Source: CAVSWN01 sp963770995 (GTDB lineage: Bacteria > Acidobacteriota > Vicinamibacteria > Vicinamibacterales > CAVVIG01). From it: a DNA stretch of 64,000 nucleotides. Location: NCBI GenBank assembly GCA_963770995.1, contig CAVYRS010000001.1, positions 124,001 through 188,000 on the forward strand, read 5' to 3'. The notes beneath the pieces are model-generated. The model saw nothing but the letters and a program-made list of their open reading frames with translations, did not search any database and was not told the DNA's origin. This document shows positions 28,346 through 36,464 of this stretch, in pieces. Numbering within the stretch: position 1 is the stretch's first letter; each line of letters starts with the position of its first letter. The position numbers and the translations under genes were made by a program.

Positions 28346-29662
28346 ATGAAGGTGTCTGTCTTCGGCTTGGGGTACGTCGGCACGGTGTCCGCGGCATCGT
28401 TGGCCGCCGACGGGCACACGGTGGTCGGCGTTGACGTGAACCCGGACAAGGTGGCGGCGGTGAACGCCGGACGCAGTCCGATCGTCGAGCCGGGCCTCGA
28501 CGAATTGCTCGCGTCGGGCGTTGCGGACGGCCGCCTGCGCGCGACCACCGATGCCGCTGAAGCGGTCCACGCCAGCGAGGCGTCGCTGCTCTGCGTCGGC
28601 ACGCCGAGCCGGCGCAACGGGAGCCTCGACCTCGCCTACCTCGAGCGCGTCTCCGAGCAGATCGGCCGGGCGCTTCGCGACACCTCCACCTATCACGTCG
28701 TCGTCGTGCGCAGCACGGTGCTGCCGGGCACGACACACGAGATGATCATTCCGGCGCTGGAGCGCGAATCGGGGAAGAAATACGGCGACGGGTTCGGCGT
28801 TTCCGTCAACCCCGAGTTCCTGAGGGAAGGCACCGCGCTCAAGGACTTCCGCAAGCCGCCGCTGACGCTCGTCGGCCACAACCACGCGGCCGACGCCAGC
28901 GGCACCATTGCGCTCTACCAGGCGATCGACGCACCGCTCGTGAGCACGAGCATTCGCGTCGCCGAAATGTTGAAGTACACGAGCAACGCGTGGCACGCGC
29001 TGAAGGTGTGCTTCGCCAACGAGATCGGCACCCTGTGCAAGCACATCGGGCTCGACAGCCACGAGGTCATGGACATCTTCTGCCGCGATGAGAAGCTCAA
29101 CCTCTCGTCGTACTACTTGAAGCCCGGGTTTGCGTTCGGTGGATCGTGCCTGCCCAAAGACGTACGCGCCCTGCAATATCGCGCGAAACAGGTAGACGTC
29201 GACCTGCCGGTGATCTCGCACATCTTGCCGAGCAACACTCTGCAGATTCAGCATGCGCTCGACCAGGTGCTCGACACGGGGAAGAAGCGCGTCGGGCTGC
29301 TCGGCTTCAGCTTCAAGGGCGGCACCGACGATTTGCGGGAGAGCCCGATGGTGATCCTCGCCGAGGCGCTCCTCGGCAAGGGAGTGACGCTCAGGATTTT
29401 CGATCGCAACGTGTCGCTGGCGAAACTGGTCGGCGCCAACAAGGAGTACATCGAGAACCAGATCCCGCATCTGTCCTCGCTGCTCTCGACCGACATCCAG
29501 GACGTGATCGCTTCGTCTGACGTGATCGTCGTCGGCAATCAGTCGCCGGAGTTCGCCGAGGCGCTCACCAGCTGCCGTCCGGATCAGATCGTGATCGATC
29601 TCGTGCGGCTGCCGATCTGCGGATCGCTGCTGAAGGCCGACTATCGAGGTATCTGCTGGTAG
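28346..29662 (+). CDS. UDP-glucose/GDP-mannose 6-dehydrogenase
   Basis: 438 aa. The N-terminal Rossmann fold has VFGLGYVGTVSAASLA. The central domain has the EFLREGTALKDF block, and the catalytic cysteine lies in the GFAFGGSCLPKDVRAL motif. The UDP-binding C-terminal domain begins near KKRVGLLGFSFKGGTDDLRE. The GGSCLPKDVRAL form and the overall residue pattern favour the GDP-mannose (AlgD) branch over the UDP-glucose branch, but this is a judgement by eye. The enzyme oxidises a sugar nucleotide to a uronic acid for exopolysaccharide. It sits in the sigma-54 regulated string, so polymer synthesis is likely the regulated output. Confidence 0.88.
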   Translation: MKVSVFGLGYVGTVSAASLAADGHTVVGVDVNPDKVAAVNAGRSPIVEPGLDELLASGVADGRLRATTDAAEAVHASEASLLCVGTPSRRNGSLDLAYLERVSEQIGRALRDTSTYHVVVVRSTVLPGTTHEMIIPALERESGKKYGDGFGVSVNPEFLREGTALKDFRKPPLTLVGHNHAADASGTIALYQAIDAPLVSTSIRVAEMLKYTSNAWHALKVCFANEIGTLCKHIGLDSHEVMDIFCRDEKLNLSSYYLKPGFAFGGSCLPKDVRALQYRAKQVDVDLPVISHILPSNTLQIQHALDQVLDTGKKRVGLLGFSFKGGTDDLRESPMVILAEALLGKGVTLRIFDRNVSLAKLVGANKEYIENQIPHLSSLLSTDIQDVIASSDVIVVGNQSPEFAEALTSCRPDQIVIDLVRLPICGSLLKADYRGICW

Positions 29663-29813
29663 GGGATTTCAGAGTTCAGAGTTCAGATTTCAGAGTTCAG
29701 ATTGATTTCAGATTGGTTCATTGGGTGATTGTCTCGACGTTCTCAAATCGCGAATTCACAAATCAATCTGAAATCTGAATTGATCTGAATTCTGAAATCT
29801 GAAATCCGCGCCG
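29663..29813. repeat. Long TTCAGATTT-type palindrome between convergent genes
   Basis: The left arm repeats TTCAGAGTTCAGATTTCAG words and the right arm repeats AATCTGAAATCTGAATTG words. About 50 bases of unrelated sequence (29715-29758) separate the arms. The element fills the gap completely between the two convergent stop codons. Confidence 0.85.
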
Positions 29814-29815
29814 CG

Positions 29816-31474
29816 CTATCTCACCTCCCGCCACGACTTCCCCGTCTGAATCTGCTTCGCGAAGCACTCGCGCGCGCGCGTGTACGCGTTGGCGAGCGCG
29901 CCGATCGAGACCGGACGCAGCAGCTCGGAATCCGATGGACACGATCCGCCCGGTTCCGGACGGAACCCGGGACGCTGGCGCAGCTCGCCGGGGATCGGTT
30001 TCGCGCCGGCGAAATAGATCGCCGCGCCTTCGCGGACCCACTGGGGGCGCCGCTCGAGGGCGGCATCGGTCATCAGGTGGACGAGCTCGTGGCGAATCGT
30101 CCGCTCGAGCACGCCGCGCTCGCGCAGCACTGCAAGCGGCAGCAGATGCAGCTCGCCGTCGATCAGCGCGCCCGCGGTGAACCAGGCGCGGTCGGTCGCG
30201 CGCTCGTAGTCGTCGGTGGTGGGGTGAAAGCGCAGCGTAACCGGCGCGGGCGGCGGCACGGCGAGCGCCGTGGCCAGCTCGTCGCGCGCGCGGAGCGTCT
30301 GCCTGACGATGGTGTCGCGCTCACCCTCGTCTTCATCGGGGAGGGTGAGGAGCACCGCCGCGGCATCCGGACGTGGGGTCAGACCCCGCCCCCCGCCCCT
30401 CCCCTCGGCAGCGGGGCGGCTGGGGGTCAGACCCCCGGCGGGCGTCGATGGGGTCAGACCCCGATTGCCGGCCGCGGGGCGCCCCGGGACCGAGCTCGAG
30501 CTCTGACCCCGGGGATTGGTTTTTTGGCCGTTTTTGAGGGGGGTGGGGTCAGACCCCACGGACCGCGCGGAGATCGCCAGCCCCGGGAAATACCGCGCGA
30601 GGATGCTCTCCGCGGTGACCCCTGTCCGCTCCGCCAGCCGCGCGGACCCGATGACACACATCCCGACGCCGTGGCCCGATCCGCGACCGCTGAAGCGATA
30701 CGCGTCCCCGCGCCGCTCCAGCTCGAACGACGTGCTCTTGATGTGCTGCCAGCCGAGCGTCCGCCCCACCGCGACGCGCAGATCCTGACCTGAGATCTCG
30801 TCCGGCCGCAGCCCCTCGAGCTTCAACCGCGCAACGCGGCCCGACCGATTGCGCGTGGCAACGCGCATCGCGCGCAGACGATCGCCCGTGAACCCCGCCG
30901 CGCGCAGCGACCGCTCGAGCTCGGCGGCGTCGATCTCGGCCGTCCACGCCGGCGCTCCCTCACACGCATCGTCCTCCTGCGACGGCAGAAACGGCGGATC
31001 GTCGGCCCCGGGCCACACGCGCGACGGGATCTCCGTGCGTCCGCCGCAGGATGCCGTGTAGTACACCGACGCGGGCGCGCCGTTCCGCGTGAGCAAACGC
31101 CCGCTCGTGGCCTGCGCGGCGCGCTCCGTGGCGGCGGTGGCCGTGCGCACGACCTGGCAGTGCGTCTGGTCGCACATGTCGAATCCATCGGCACGATGCC
31201 GATTCGGATTTGCGAGCGCGAACGTCCGAATCGCGATCGCCAGCGCCTCGAGCGCGGCCGGCCGACTATCGCGCGCGGCCTCACCGGCGAGCACGCGCCC
31301 CACGTAGGTCTCGAGCGGCAGCGTCGTGACCGTGTAGCCGCCGCCCGGCTTGGCAAAGCCCACGCGCAGCGTACGCGGCTCCGGGTCTTGAGCGCCGAGC
31401 CCCACACACGCGCACAGATTTCCGACGCAAAGGATGACGACCGCCACACGCCTCACGCGATCAGCCCCAGACAT
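29816..31474 (-). CDS. SpoIID-domain protein fused to a gluzincin-type metallopeptidase domain
   Basis: About 552 aa; ATG 31474 is preferred over a GTG 18 bases upstream. A signal/lipoprotein-like helix (VVILCVGNLCACVGLGA) precedes a SpoIID/LytB domain (about residues 35-310) with LPLETYVGRVLAGEA, AAQATSGRLL and the terminal GRGSGHGVGMC. A ~65-residue linker follows, rich in GLTP/SDPTP and encoded by GGGGTCAGACCCC repeats. The C-terminal ~190 residues contain a zinc-binding HELVHLM motif and WVREGAAIYFAG, the pattern of peptidase MA-like gluzincins. The fusion suggests a cell-wall hydrolase plus protease. The linker reads through the repeat without a stop. Confidence 0.8.
   Translation of the reverse strand: MSGADRVRRVAVVILCVGNLCACVGLGAQDPEPRTLRVGFAKPGGGYTVTTLPLETYVGRVLAGEAARDSRPAALEALAIAIRTFALANPNRHRADGFDMCDQTHCQVVRTATAATERAAQATSGRLLTRNGAPASVYYTASCGGRTEIPSRVWPGADDPPFLPSQEDDACEGAPAWTAEIDAAELERSLRAAGFTGDRLRAMRVATRNRSGRVARLKLEGLRPDEISGQDLRVAVGRTLGWQHIKSTSFELERRGDAYRFSGRGSGHGVGMCVIGSARLAERTGVTAESILARYFPGLAISARSVGSDPTPLKNGQKTNPRGQSSSSVPGRPAAGNRGLTPSTPAGGLTPSRPAAEGRGGGRGLTPRPDAAAVLLTLPDEDEGERDTIVRQTLRARDELATALAVPPPAPVTLRFHPTTDDYERATDRAWFTAGALIDGELHLLPLAVLRERGVLERTIRHELVHLMTDAALERRPQWVREGAAIYFAGAKPIPGELRQRPGFRPEPGGSCPSDSELLRPVSIGALANAYTRARECFAKQIQTGKSWREVR
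30373..30560. repeat. GGGGTCAGACCCC repeat array inside a coding sequence
   Basis: Four copies of the palindrome GGGGTCAGACCCC occur at about 30375, 30423, 30450 and 30545, separated by G/C-rich spacers. The array is open in the reading frame of the surrounding SpoIID fusion gene and encodes exactly the region between its two domains. Confidence 0.9.
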
Positions 31475-32103
31475 CGCGCGACGCCGTCCCACAACACCGG
31501 CATGCTGGCCGTCAGCTGGTGGTCGTCGTCCAGGAGGGATAGCGTCACGTTGGGGCGCGCCCGCGCGAATGCCTCAACGGCCTTTGGATCCACGGACTGA
31601 TCGCGCACGCCCTGGAAGATCAGGGTCGGCTGCGAGAAAGATGCGCCGAATGGATCGTGGCGCAGGCTGTCCAGATGAAAGGTGTAGTCGAGCGGCCGCT
31701 CGGCGCCGTACGCGTAGTGAAAGAACGGCAGCGATCCGCGGCGCTGCCATTCCTCGAGCCTCCCGGGAGGCAACAGATGATGCCCCGGCCTGGCCAGCAT
31801 CACCGCCGGCGCCAACAGCACAAGCTGACCGATCCGATCGGGCCAACCCGCCGCGGCCAGGACGGCGATCGCGCCGCCGAGACTCGAGCCGATGAGAGTG
31901 ACGGAACTGGCGTTCCCGTCTTCGAGCTCCTGCGCAAGCTGTTCGAGCATCCGCGTGATCGTCATGGTCGCGAAATCCGGCTCGTTGAAATCCGGACAGC
32001 GCAACGACACACCGTGCTCACGCAGGCGCTCGGCGAAATAGCCGGCCTTCGTCGATTTCGCCGACGAAGCAAATCCATGAAGGTAGTAGACCGGTCCGAT
32101 CAC
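31453..32103 (-). CDS. YqiA/YcfP-like alpha/beta hydrolase (esterase)
   Basis: 216 aa from GTG. The alpha/beta-hydrolase signature is complete: YLHGFASSAKSTKA (oxyanion region), nucleophile in LIGSSLGGAIAVL, aspartate in VRDQSVDP and histidine in LDDDHQLTA. Length and the SSAKS motif match YqiA-type esterases (about 190-220 aa). These are cytoplasmic carboxylesterases with no defined natural substrate. Its end overlaps the start of the SpoIID fusion gene by about 22 bases. The 20-bp divergent gap to the DUF309 gene contains overlapping -10-like boxes. Confidence 0.85.
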   Translation of the reverse strand: MIGPVYYLHGFASSAKSTKAGYFAERLREHGVSLRCPDFNEPDFATMTITRMLEQLAQELEDGNASSVTLIGSSLGGAIAVLAAAGWPDRIGQLVLLAPAVMLARPGHHLLPPGRLEEWQRRGSLPFFHYAYGAERPLDYTFHLDSLRHDPFGASFSQPTLIFQGVRDQSVDPKAVEAFARARPNVTLSLLDDDHQLTASMPVLWDGVARCLGLIA

Positions 32104-32123
32104 CAGCCCGTTAAGATTAGCGC
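32104..32123. promoter_or_regulatory. 20-bp divergent gap with overlapping -10-like boxes
   Basis: TAAGAT on the plus strand (32113-32118) lies five bases before the ATG of the DUF309 gene. TAATCT on the minus strand (32115-32120) lies about eleven bases before the GTG of the esterase gene. The gap is too short for two conventional leaders. Confidence 0.4.
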
Positions 32124-32501
32124 ATGTCCTGCGACGAGCCGCCTCCCGCGCTCCTGCTCGAGGGCATCGCCCAGTTCAATCGCGGCGAGTTCTTCGAGCA
32201 GCACGAGACGCTCGAGCTGCTGTGGCGCGCCGAAACCCGTGACATCCGCTACTTGTACCAAGGCATCCTGCAGATTGGCGTCGCATTCCATCACCTGCGC
32301 AAGCTCAATCACCACGGCGCCGTGTACATGCTGACACGCGGCCAGGGCTATCTCGCGCCGTTCGCGCCGCGCTGCCAGCGCGTGGATGTCCAGGCGCTGC
32401 TCGACGCGGCCGCCGCCGCGCTCGAGGAAGTGAACCGCCTCGGGAAGGACCGGCTGCACGAGTTTGACTGGAGCCTGACGCCCAAGGTCCGGGTAGAATG
32501 A
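32124..32501 (+). CDS. DUF309 family protein
   Basis: 125 aa, all-helical. The family signature is clear: FNRGEFFEQHETLELLWR near residue 20, then YLYQGILQIGVAFHHL. The conserved histidine and glutamates suggest a binding or metal-coordinating role, but no biochemical function is established that I can cite. It is divergent from the esterase gene and lies 24 bases before the RidA-repeat gene on the same strand. A near-leaderless transcript is likely. The gene is intact and short, as is normal for the family (110-180 aa). Confidence 0.85.
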   Translation: MSCDEPPPALLLEGIAQFNRGEFFEQHETLELLWRAETRDIRYLYQGILQIGVAFHHLRKLNHHGAVYMLTRGQGYLAPFAPRCQRVDVQALLDAAAAALEEVNRLGKDRLHEFDWSLTPKVRVE

Positions 32502-32525
32502 CGCTGACTTTTCAAGGAGCAACAC

Positions 32526-33719
32526 ATGCGTACCATCGCCATCCTCTCCCTGCTTCTCGCCGGATCTGTCATGACCTACGCACAATCATCGAAGCAAACG
32601 TTCGGCGCGAACCCCAACCTCCCGTTCAGTGGCGCCGTCAAGGCCGGCGGTCTGATTTACGTCGCCGGCGCGATTGGCCCTGCGTCCGGCGAGATCGCCA
32701 AAGGCGACATCAAGGCACAGACCAGGCAGACGCTCGACAACATCGCGGCTACGCTGAGGACCGCGGGATCGAGCCTCGCGAACGCTGCCAGCGTCACGGT
32801 GTATCTGCGCAACGCCAGCGACTTCGCGGCCATGAACGAGGTCTACTCGACTTACTGGACGAAGGATCCACCGACGCGGACGACCGTGATGGTGACGCAG
32901 CCGCTGGCGCTGGCGGATGGGTTCATTGAGATCTCGGTGGTCGCCATACCCACCGGCGGCGAGCGCGTCGTCGTGCATCCGAGCGACTGGATCAAGGCGC
33001 CGAACCCGTACAGCTACGGCATCAAGAGCGGGAACACGCTGTTCCTCGCGGGCCTGGTCAGCCGGAACGGCAAGGACAACACGGCGGTCAAAGGCGACAT
33101 CACGGCGCAAACCAAGACCGTGCTCGACAACGGCGCCGCGATCCTCAAGGAAGCCGGCATGAGCTTCGCGGATGTCGTGTCGTCACGAATTTATCTGACC
33201 GACGACACGACGTTTCAGGCGATGAACGCCGCCTACCGCACCTACTTCCCGACGATGCCGCCGGCGCGGGCGACGGTGAAGGCCGGCCTCACGACTCCAG
33301 ACTACCTCGTAGAGATCACGATGGTCGCCGTGAAGGATCCCGGCCGAAAGGCGGTTACCACGCCGAACGCGGATGGCACGCCCGGCAACGCGAACCCGAA
33401 CCTCAGCTCCGCCATCCAGGTCGGCAATCGCCTCTACGTCGCGGGGATCCTCGGCAACACGGCGACCAACAAGGGCGATGTGAAAGCGCAGACCACCGAA
33501 CTGCTCGCGCGCATCGGCCGCACGCTCAAGGCCGCCGGCTTTGACTGGCCGCACGTGGTGGACGGGGTCGTCTATCTGACGGACATGACGAAGTTCCCCG
33601 AGATGAACGCCGCGTATCGCGAGGTCTTCACCAAGGACTTCCCCGCCCGGGCTACGGTCGGGACCGGGCTCATGGGCGCGGACGGGCTGGTCGAGATCAT
33701 GTTCACTGCGGTGAAGTAG
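32526..33719 (+). CDS. Secreted protein with three tandem RidA domains
   Basis: 397 aa. An N-terminal signal peptide (AILSLLLAGSVMTYAQ) is followed by three RidA (YjgF/Rid) domains at about residues 25-138, 145-270 and 280-397. Each keeps the substrate-binding arginine (PPTRTTV, PPARATV, FPARATV) and the following glutamate (FIEISVVA, LVEITMVA, LVEIMFTA). RidA proteins are normally cytoplasmic single-domain homotrimers that hydrolyse reactive enamine/imine intermediates, so this is a covalent pseudo-trimer exported from the cytoplasm. An AAGGAG-like ribosome site precedes the ATG. The fae promoter follows immediately, so it is probably not part of the C1 operon. Confidence 0.88.
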   Translation: MRTIAILSLLLAGSVMTYAQSSKQTFGANPNLPFSGAVKAGGLIYVAGAIGPASGEIAKGDIKAQTRQTLDNIAATLRTAGSSLANAASVTVYLRNASDFAAMNEVYSTYWTKDPPTRTTVMVTQPLALADGFIEISVVAIPTGGERVVVHPSDWIKAPNPYSYGIKSGNTLFLAGLVSRNGKDNTAVKGDITAQTKTVLDNGAAILKEAGMSFADVVSSRIYLTDDTTFQAMNAAYRTYFPTMPPARATVKAGLTTPDYLVEITMVAVKDPGRKAVTTPNADGTPGNANPNLSSAIQVGNRLYVAGILGNTATNKGDVKAQTTELLARIGRTLKAAGFDWPHVVDGVVYLTDMTKFPEMNAAYREVFTKDFPARATVGTGLMGADGLVEIMFTAVK

Positions 33720-33722
33720 CGC

Positions 33723-33728
33723 TATAAT
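33723..33728 (+). promoter_or_regulatory. TATAAT -10 box for the C1 operon
   Basis: A perfect TATAAT starts three bases after the stop codon of the RidA-repeat gene and 61 bases before the fae ATG. A good Shine-Dalgarno sequence (AGAGGAG, about 33766-33773) precedes fae. No convincing -35 hexamer was identified. Confidence 0.55.
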
Positions 33729-33783
33729 CCGTCGTTTCTGGCTGGTCCGATTATCGACGTCTCTGAGAGAGGAGTAGTTCCAC

Positions 33784-34311
33784 ATGGCGGACTTTTTCAT
33801 TGGTGAGTCGCTGGTAGGCGAAGGCAACGAGGTGGCGCACATCGATCTGATCATCGGATCGAAATCCGGGCCCGCGGGTGCGGCGTTTACGGCCGCGCTG
33901 TCCAATCAGAAAGACGGGTTCTCGACGCTGCTCGCGGTCGTGGCGCCGAACCTCCCTGCGAAGCCCGACACGTTGCTCTTCAACAAGGTCACGATCAAGG
34001 GGGCGGCGCAAGCGGTGCAGATGTTCGGGCCGGCGCAGGCGGCGGTCGCGCGCGCCGTGGTCGATAGCGTGTCGAGCGGCATCATTCCGAAAGCCAAGGC
34101 CGACGACTACTGCATCCTGGTGGGCGTGTTCATCCACTGGGAAGCCAAGGACGATCAGAAGATCTACGACTACAACTACCAGGCCACCAAAGAATCCATT
34201 CAGCGCGCCCTCGCCAGCAAGCCGAGCGTGGACGAGGTGATCGCCGCCTCGAAAACGGCCACGCACCCCTTCGCGTCCAACGCCGAAAAGAAGCACGGCG
34301 TCGGGGTCTAA
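33784..34311 (+). CDS. fae: Formaldehyde-activating enzyme
   Basis: 175 aa. The protein starts ADFFIGESLVGEGNEVAHID; the active-site histidine is H19. The blocks LLFNKVTIKGAAQ, QMFGPAQAAVARAV and the late HPFASNAEKKHGV are characteristic of Fae. It condenses formaldehyde with tetrahydromethanopterin to methylene-H4MPT in the cytoplasm. Length matches bacterial Fae (about 165-180 aa) and it is not fused to Hps as in many archaea. It is the first gene of the C1 operon and has its own promoter and ribosome site. Presence of fae, mtdB and fwd genes together strongly supports an H4MPT C1 pathway. Confidence 0.97.
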   Translation: MADFFIGESLVGEGNEVAHIDLIIGSKSGPAGAAFTAALSNQKDGFSTLLAVVAPNLPAKPDTLLFNKVTIKGAAQAVQMFGPAQAAVARAVVDSVSSGIIPKAKADDYCILVGVFIHWEAKDDQKIYDYNYQATKESIQRALASKPSVDEVIAASKTATHPFASNAEKKHGVGV

Positions 34312-34315
34312 GGGA

Positions 34316-34416
34316 TCGGCCTGGCAGGATAGGCAGGAGGGGCGGCAGAACCGCCCGTCCAGCCTCTCCAGCCAGCCTTCGCGCGCTGCGCCCGCTTCGG
34401 CTTGGCAAGCCGACTT
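34316..34416. repeat. GC-rich palindromic repeat between fae and mtdB
   Basis: Words TGGCAGGATAGGCAGGAGG and GGGCGGCAGAACCGCCC (34339-34355) are followed by CCAGCCTCTCCAGCC and a CGGCTTGGCAAGCCG hairpin. The gap is filled up to the mtdB GTG. It is a different repeat type from the AT-rich elements found later in the operon. Confidence 0.7.
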
Positions 34417-35271
34417 GTGAAAAAACTCCTTCTTCAACTCGACACGTCGCCGCACCCGAGCGTCTTCGACCGCGTCGTCGCGTTCGACGCCGGCGCGGAC
34501 GAGGTCATGAGCTACGGCGGGGTGACCGCAAGTGCCGTCCGCGATCTCGTGCACGGGGCGATCTTCACGCGCGGTCCCAAGGACCTCAAGCACACCGCGA
34601 TCTTCATCGGCGGCACCGACATGGCGGCCGGCGAGAAAATTCTCGCCGCCGTGCGCGACGCGTTCTTCGGCCCGATGCGCGTCTCGGTGATGCTCGACTC
34701 GAACGGCTCGAATACGACTGCGGTGGCGGCCGTGACGAAACTCACCAAGGCCGTCGGCGACGTTCGTGGCCGCCGGGCGGTGGTCGCCGCGGCGACCGGA
34801 CCTGTGGGATTGCGCGCCGCCGGACTGCTGGCGCGCGCCGGCGCCATCGTCTCCGCCACCTCACGCCGGCCGCAACAGGGCGCCCTGACGGAACGGATCC
34901 GGGAGCGGTTCGGCGCCGAGGTGCGCGAGACGACGATGTCGGACCCCGCGCAGGCTGCTTTGGCGATGGAGGGCGCGGAACTCCTGCTGAGTGCCGGCGT
35001 GGCGGGCGCCTGCCTGTTCCCGCGCGGCGCGTGGCTCGGACGCGAGGGCCTGCGCGCGGCGGCCGATCTCAACGCGGTCCCGCCGCTCGGCATCGAAGGC
35101 ATCGAAGTCCACGACAACGGCGCCGATCGGAGCGGGACGACAACGTTCGGCGCGCTGGGCGTCGGCGGCCTGAAGATGAAGATTCACAAGGCCTGTATCG
35201 CCCGGCTGTTCGAGCAGAACGACCTCGTCCTGGACGTGGAAGCCATCGCTGAGATCTGCGACAAGCTGTAG
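34417..35271 (+). CDS. mtdB: Methylene-H4MPT dehydrogenase (NAD(P)-dependent)
   Basis: 284 aa from GTG 34417 (the open frame extends five codons upstream into a repeat). The start KKLLLQLDTSPHPSVFDRVV and the HTAIFIGGTDMAAGEKIL block are typical of MtdA/MtdB. The dinucleotide-binding loop is in VVAAATGPVGLRAAGLLA. Late blocks NAVPPLGIEGIEVHDNG and GVGGLKMKIHKAC match MtdB rather than MtdA by eye. It oxidises methylene-H4MPT to methenyl-H4MPT. The next step, methenyl-H4MPT cyclohydrolase (mch), is not encoded in this window. The gene is intact. Confidence 0.93.
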   Translation: MKKLLLQLDTSPHPSVFDRVVAFDAGADEVMSYGGVTASAVRDLVHGAIFTRGPKDLKHTAIFIGGTDMAAGEKILAAVRDAFFGPMRVSVMLDSNGSNTTAVAAVTKLTKAVGDVRGRRAVVAAATGPVGLRAAGLLARAGAIVSATSRRPQQGALTERIRERFGAEVRETTMSDPAQAALAMEGAELLLSAGVAGACLFPRGAWLGREGLRAAADLNAVPPLGIEGIEVHDNGADRSGTTTFGALGVGGLKMKIHKACIARLFEQNDLVLDVEAIAEICDKL

Positions 35272-35273
35272 AT

Positions 35274-35371
35274 ATCTGGTGACGTGACTGGTGATCTGGT
35301 GATTGATTGCCAGATTGCACAGTCAATTCGATCCATAGAGCAATCCAATCACTAAATCACCAGATCACCAG
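35274..35371. repeat. ATCTGGTG-type palindrome abutting a start codon
   Basis: Left-arm words CTGGTGATCTGGTGATTG pair with the right arm CAATCACTAAATCACCAG(ATCACCAG). The element fills the gap from the mtdB stop to the ATG of the DUF1464 gene with no spacer. The start codon is contiguous with the repeat (CACCAGATGACTCG), so no Shine-Dalgarno sequence is present. Confidence 0.85.
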
Positions 35372-36464
35372 ATGACTCGCGTCGTTGGAATCGATCCCGG
35401 CACGATCAGCATTGACGTGTGTGGACTGGACAACGGGCGGGTGTTCCTCGACCGTTCGTGGCCGACCGCAACCGCGCTGGCCGATCCGTCGCTCCTCGTC
35501 GGCGTGCTCGAGGAAGCCGCACCGCTCGATCTGGTGGCCGGACCGTCGGGCTACGGACTGCCGCTCATCGCGGCGCGCGACCTCACCGAAGCGGATCTGC
35601 GCCTCGCCTATCTCCCCGACCACGGACGCGACGGCGGCATCAAGGGTTTGCGGACGCTGACGCGAGCGCTGGCGCAGTCCTCAGTCCCGGTCGTGCTCAC
35701 GCCCGGTGTCGTCCACCTCGCATCCGTGCCAGCGCACCGCAAAGTGAATCGGGTGGACATGGGGACGGCGGACAAAGTGTGCGCCGCGGCGCTTGCGATC
35801 CACGAGCAGGCGAAGCGGCGAGGCTGCAGCGAACGCGACGTTTCGCTGATCCTCGTCGAGCTCGGCGGCGCCTTCACGGCGGCGATTGCCGTCCAGGGCG
35901 GCCGCGTCGTGGACGGCGCCGGCGGCAGCGCTGGACCGCTCGGCCTCGCCGCCTGCGGGGCGCTCGACGGCGAGGTCGCGGTGCTGGCGGGCGCCGTCAC
36001 CAAGCGCCTTCTGTTTGGCGGAGGTGTCGCGACGATCGCGGGCACGCCGGACGCGACGCCGGAATCGCTCGCCGCTCCGACGCACGCGACGCGGCCGTCT
36101 CGCCTGGACCGCGTACCTCGAGAGCGTCGTGAAGGCGGTCGCGGCGCTTGCCGTGTCGGTGCCGAACCCGCCCGAAGTCGTGCTGTCGGGACGCCTGGCG
36201 CGAATCGACGCCGTGCGCGACGAGTTATGTGACAGGCTGGGACGCATCGTTCCCAACGCGGCCGTACGACGCCTGACTGGCTTCGCATCCGTAGCGAAGC
36301 AGGCTGCCCAGGGCGCAGCGCTGATTGCGGATGGTCTTGCCGGCGGCGAGTCGGCTGCGCTCGTCGAGACGCTCGGCCTTCGCCAGGCGGCCGGCACGGT
36401 GCTCGATCACCTGTACGTGATTTCGCCGAGTGCTGCACGGGCGCGCCTGGGAATCGACCCGTGA
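35372..36464 (+). pseudogene. DUF1464-type ASKHA (butyrate-kinase-like) protein, single frameshift
   Basis: The first ~240 residues read in one frame (VVGIDPGTISIDVCGLDNGR phosphate loop, LVELGGAFTAAIAVQGGRVV second loop). Near 36085 the frame shifts. The rest (AWTAYLESVVKAVAALAVSV, VVLSGRLARIDAVRDEL) continues to 36464. Repaired length is about 363 aa. The pattern matches the archaeal DUF1464 family, predicted kinases of the acetate-kinase/Hsp70 fold. Its place between mtdB and the ATP-grasp gene suggests a role in H4MPT or methanofuran synthesis; no reaction is established that I know of. Its stop overlaps the next start by four bases (GTGA). Confidence 0.75.
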
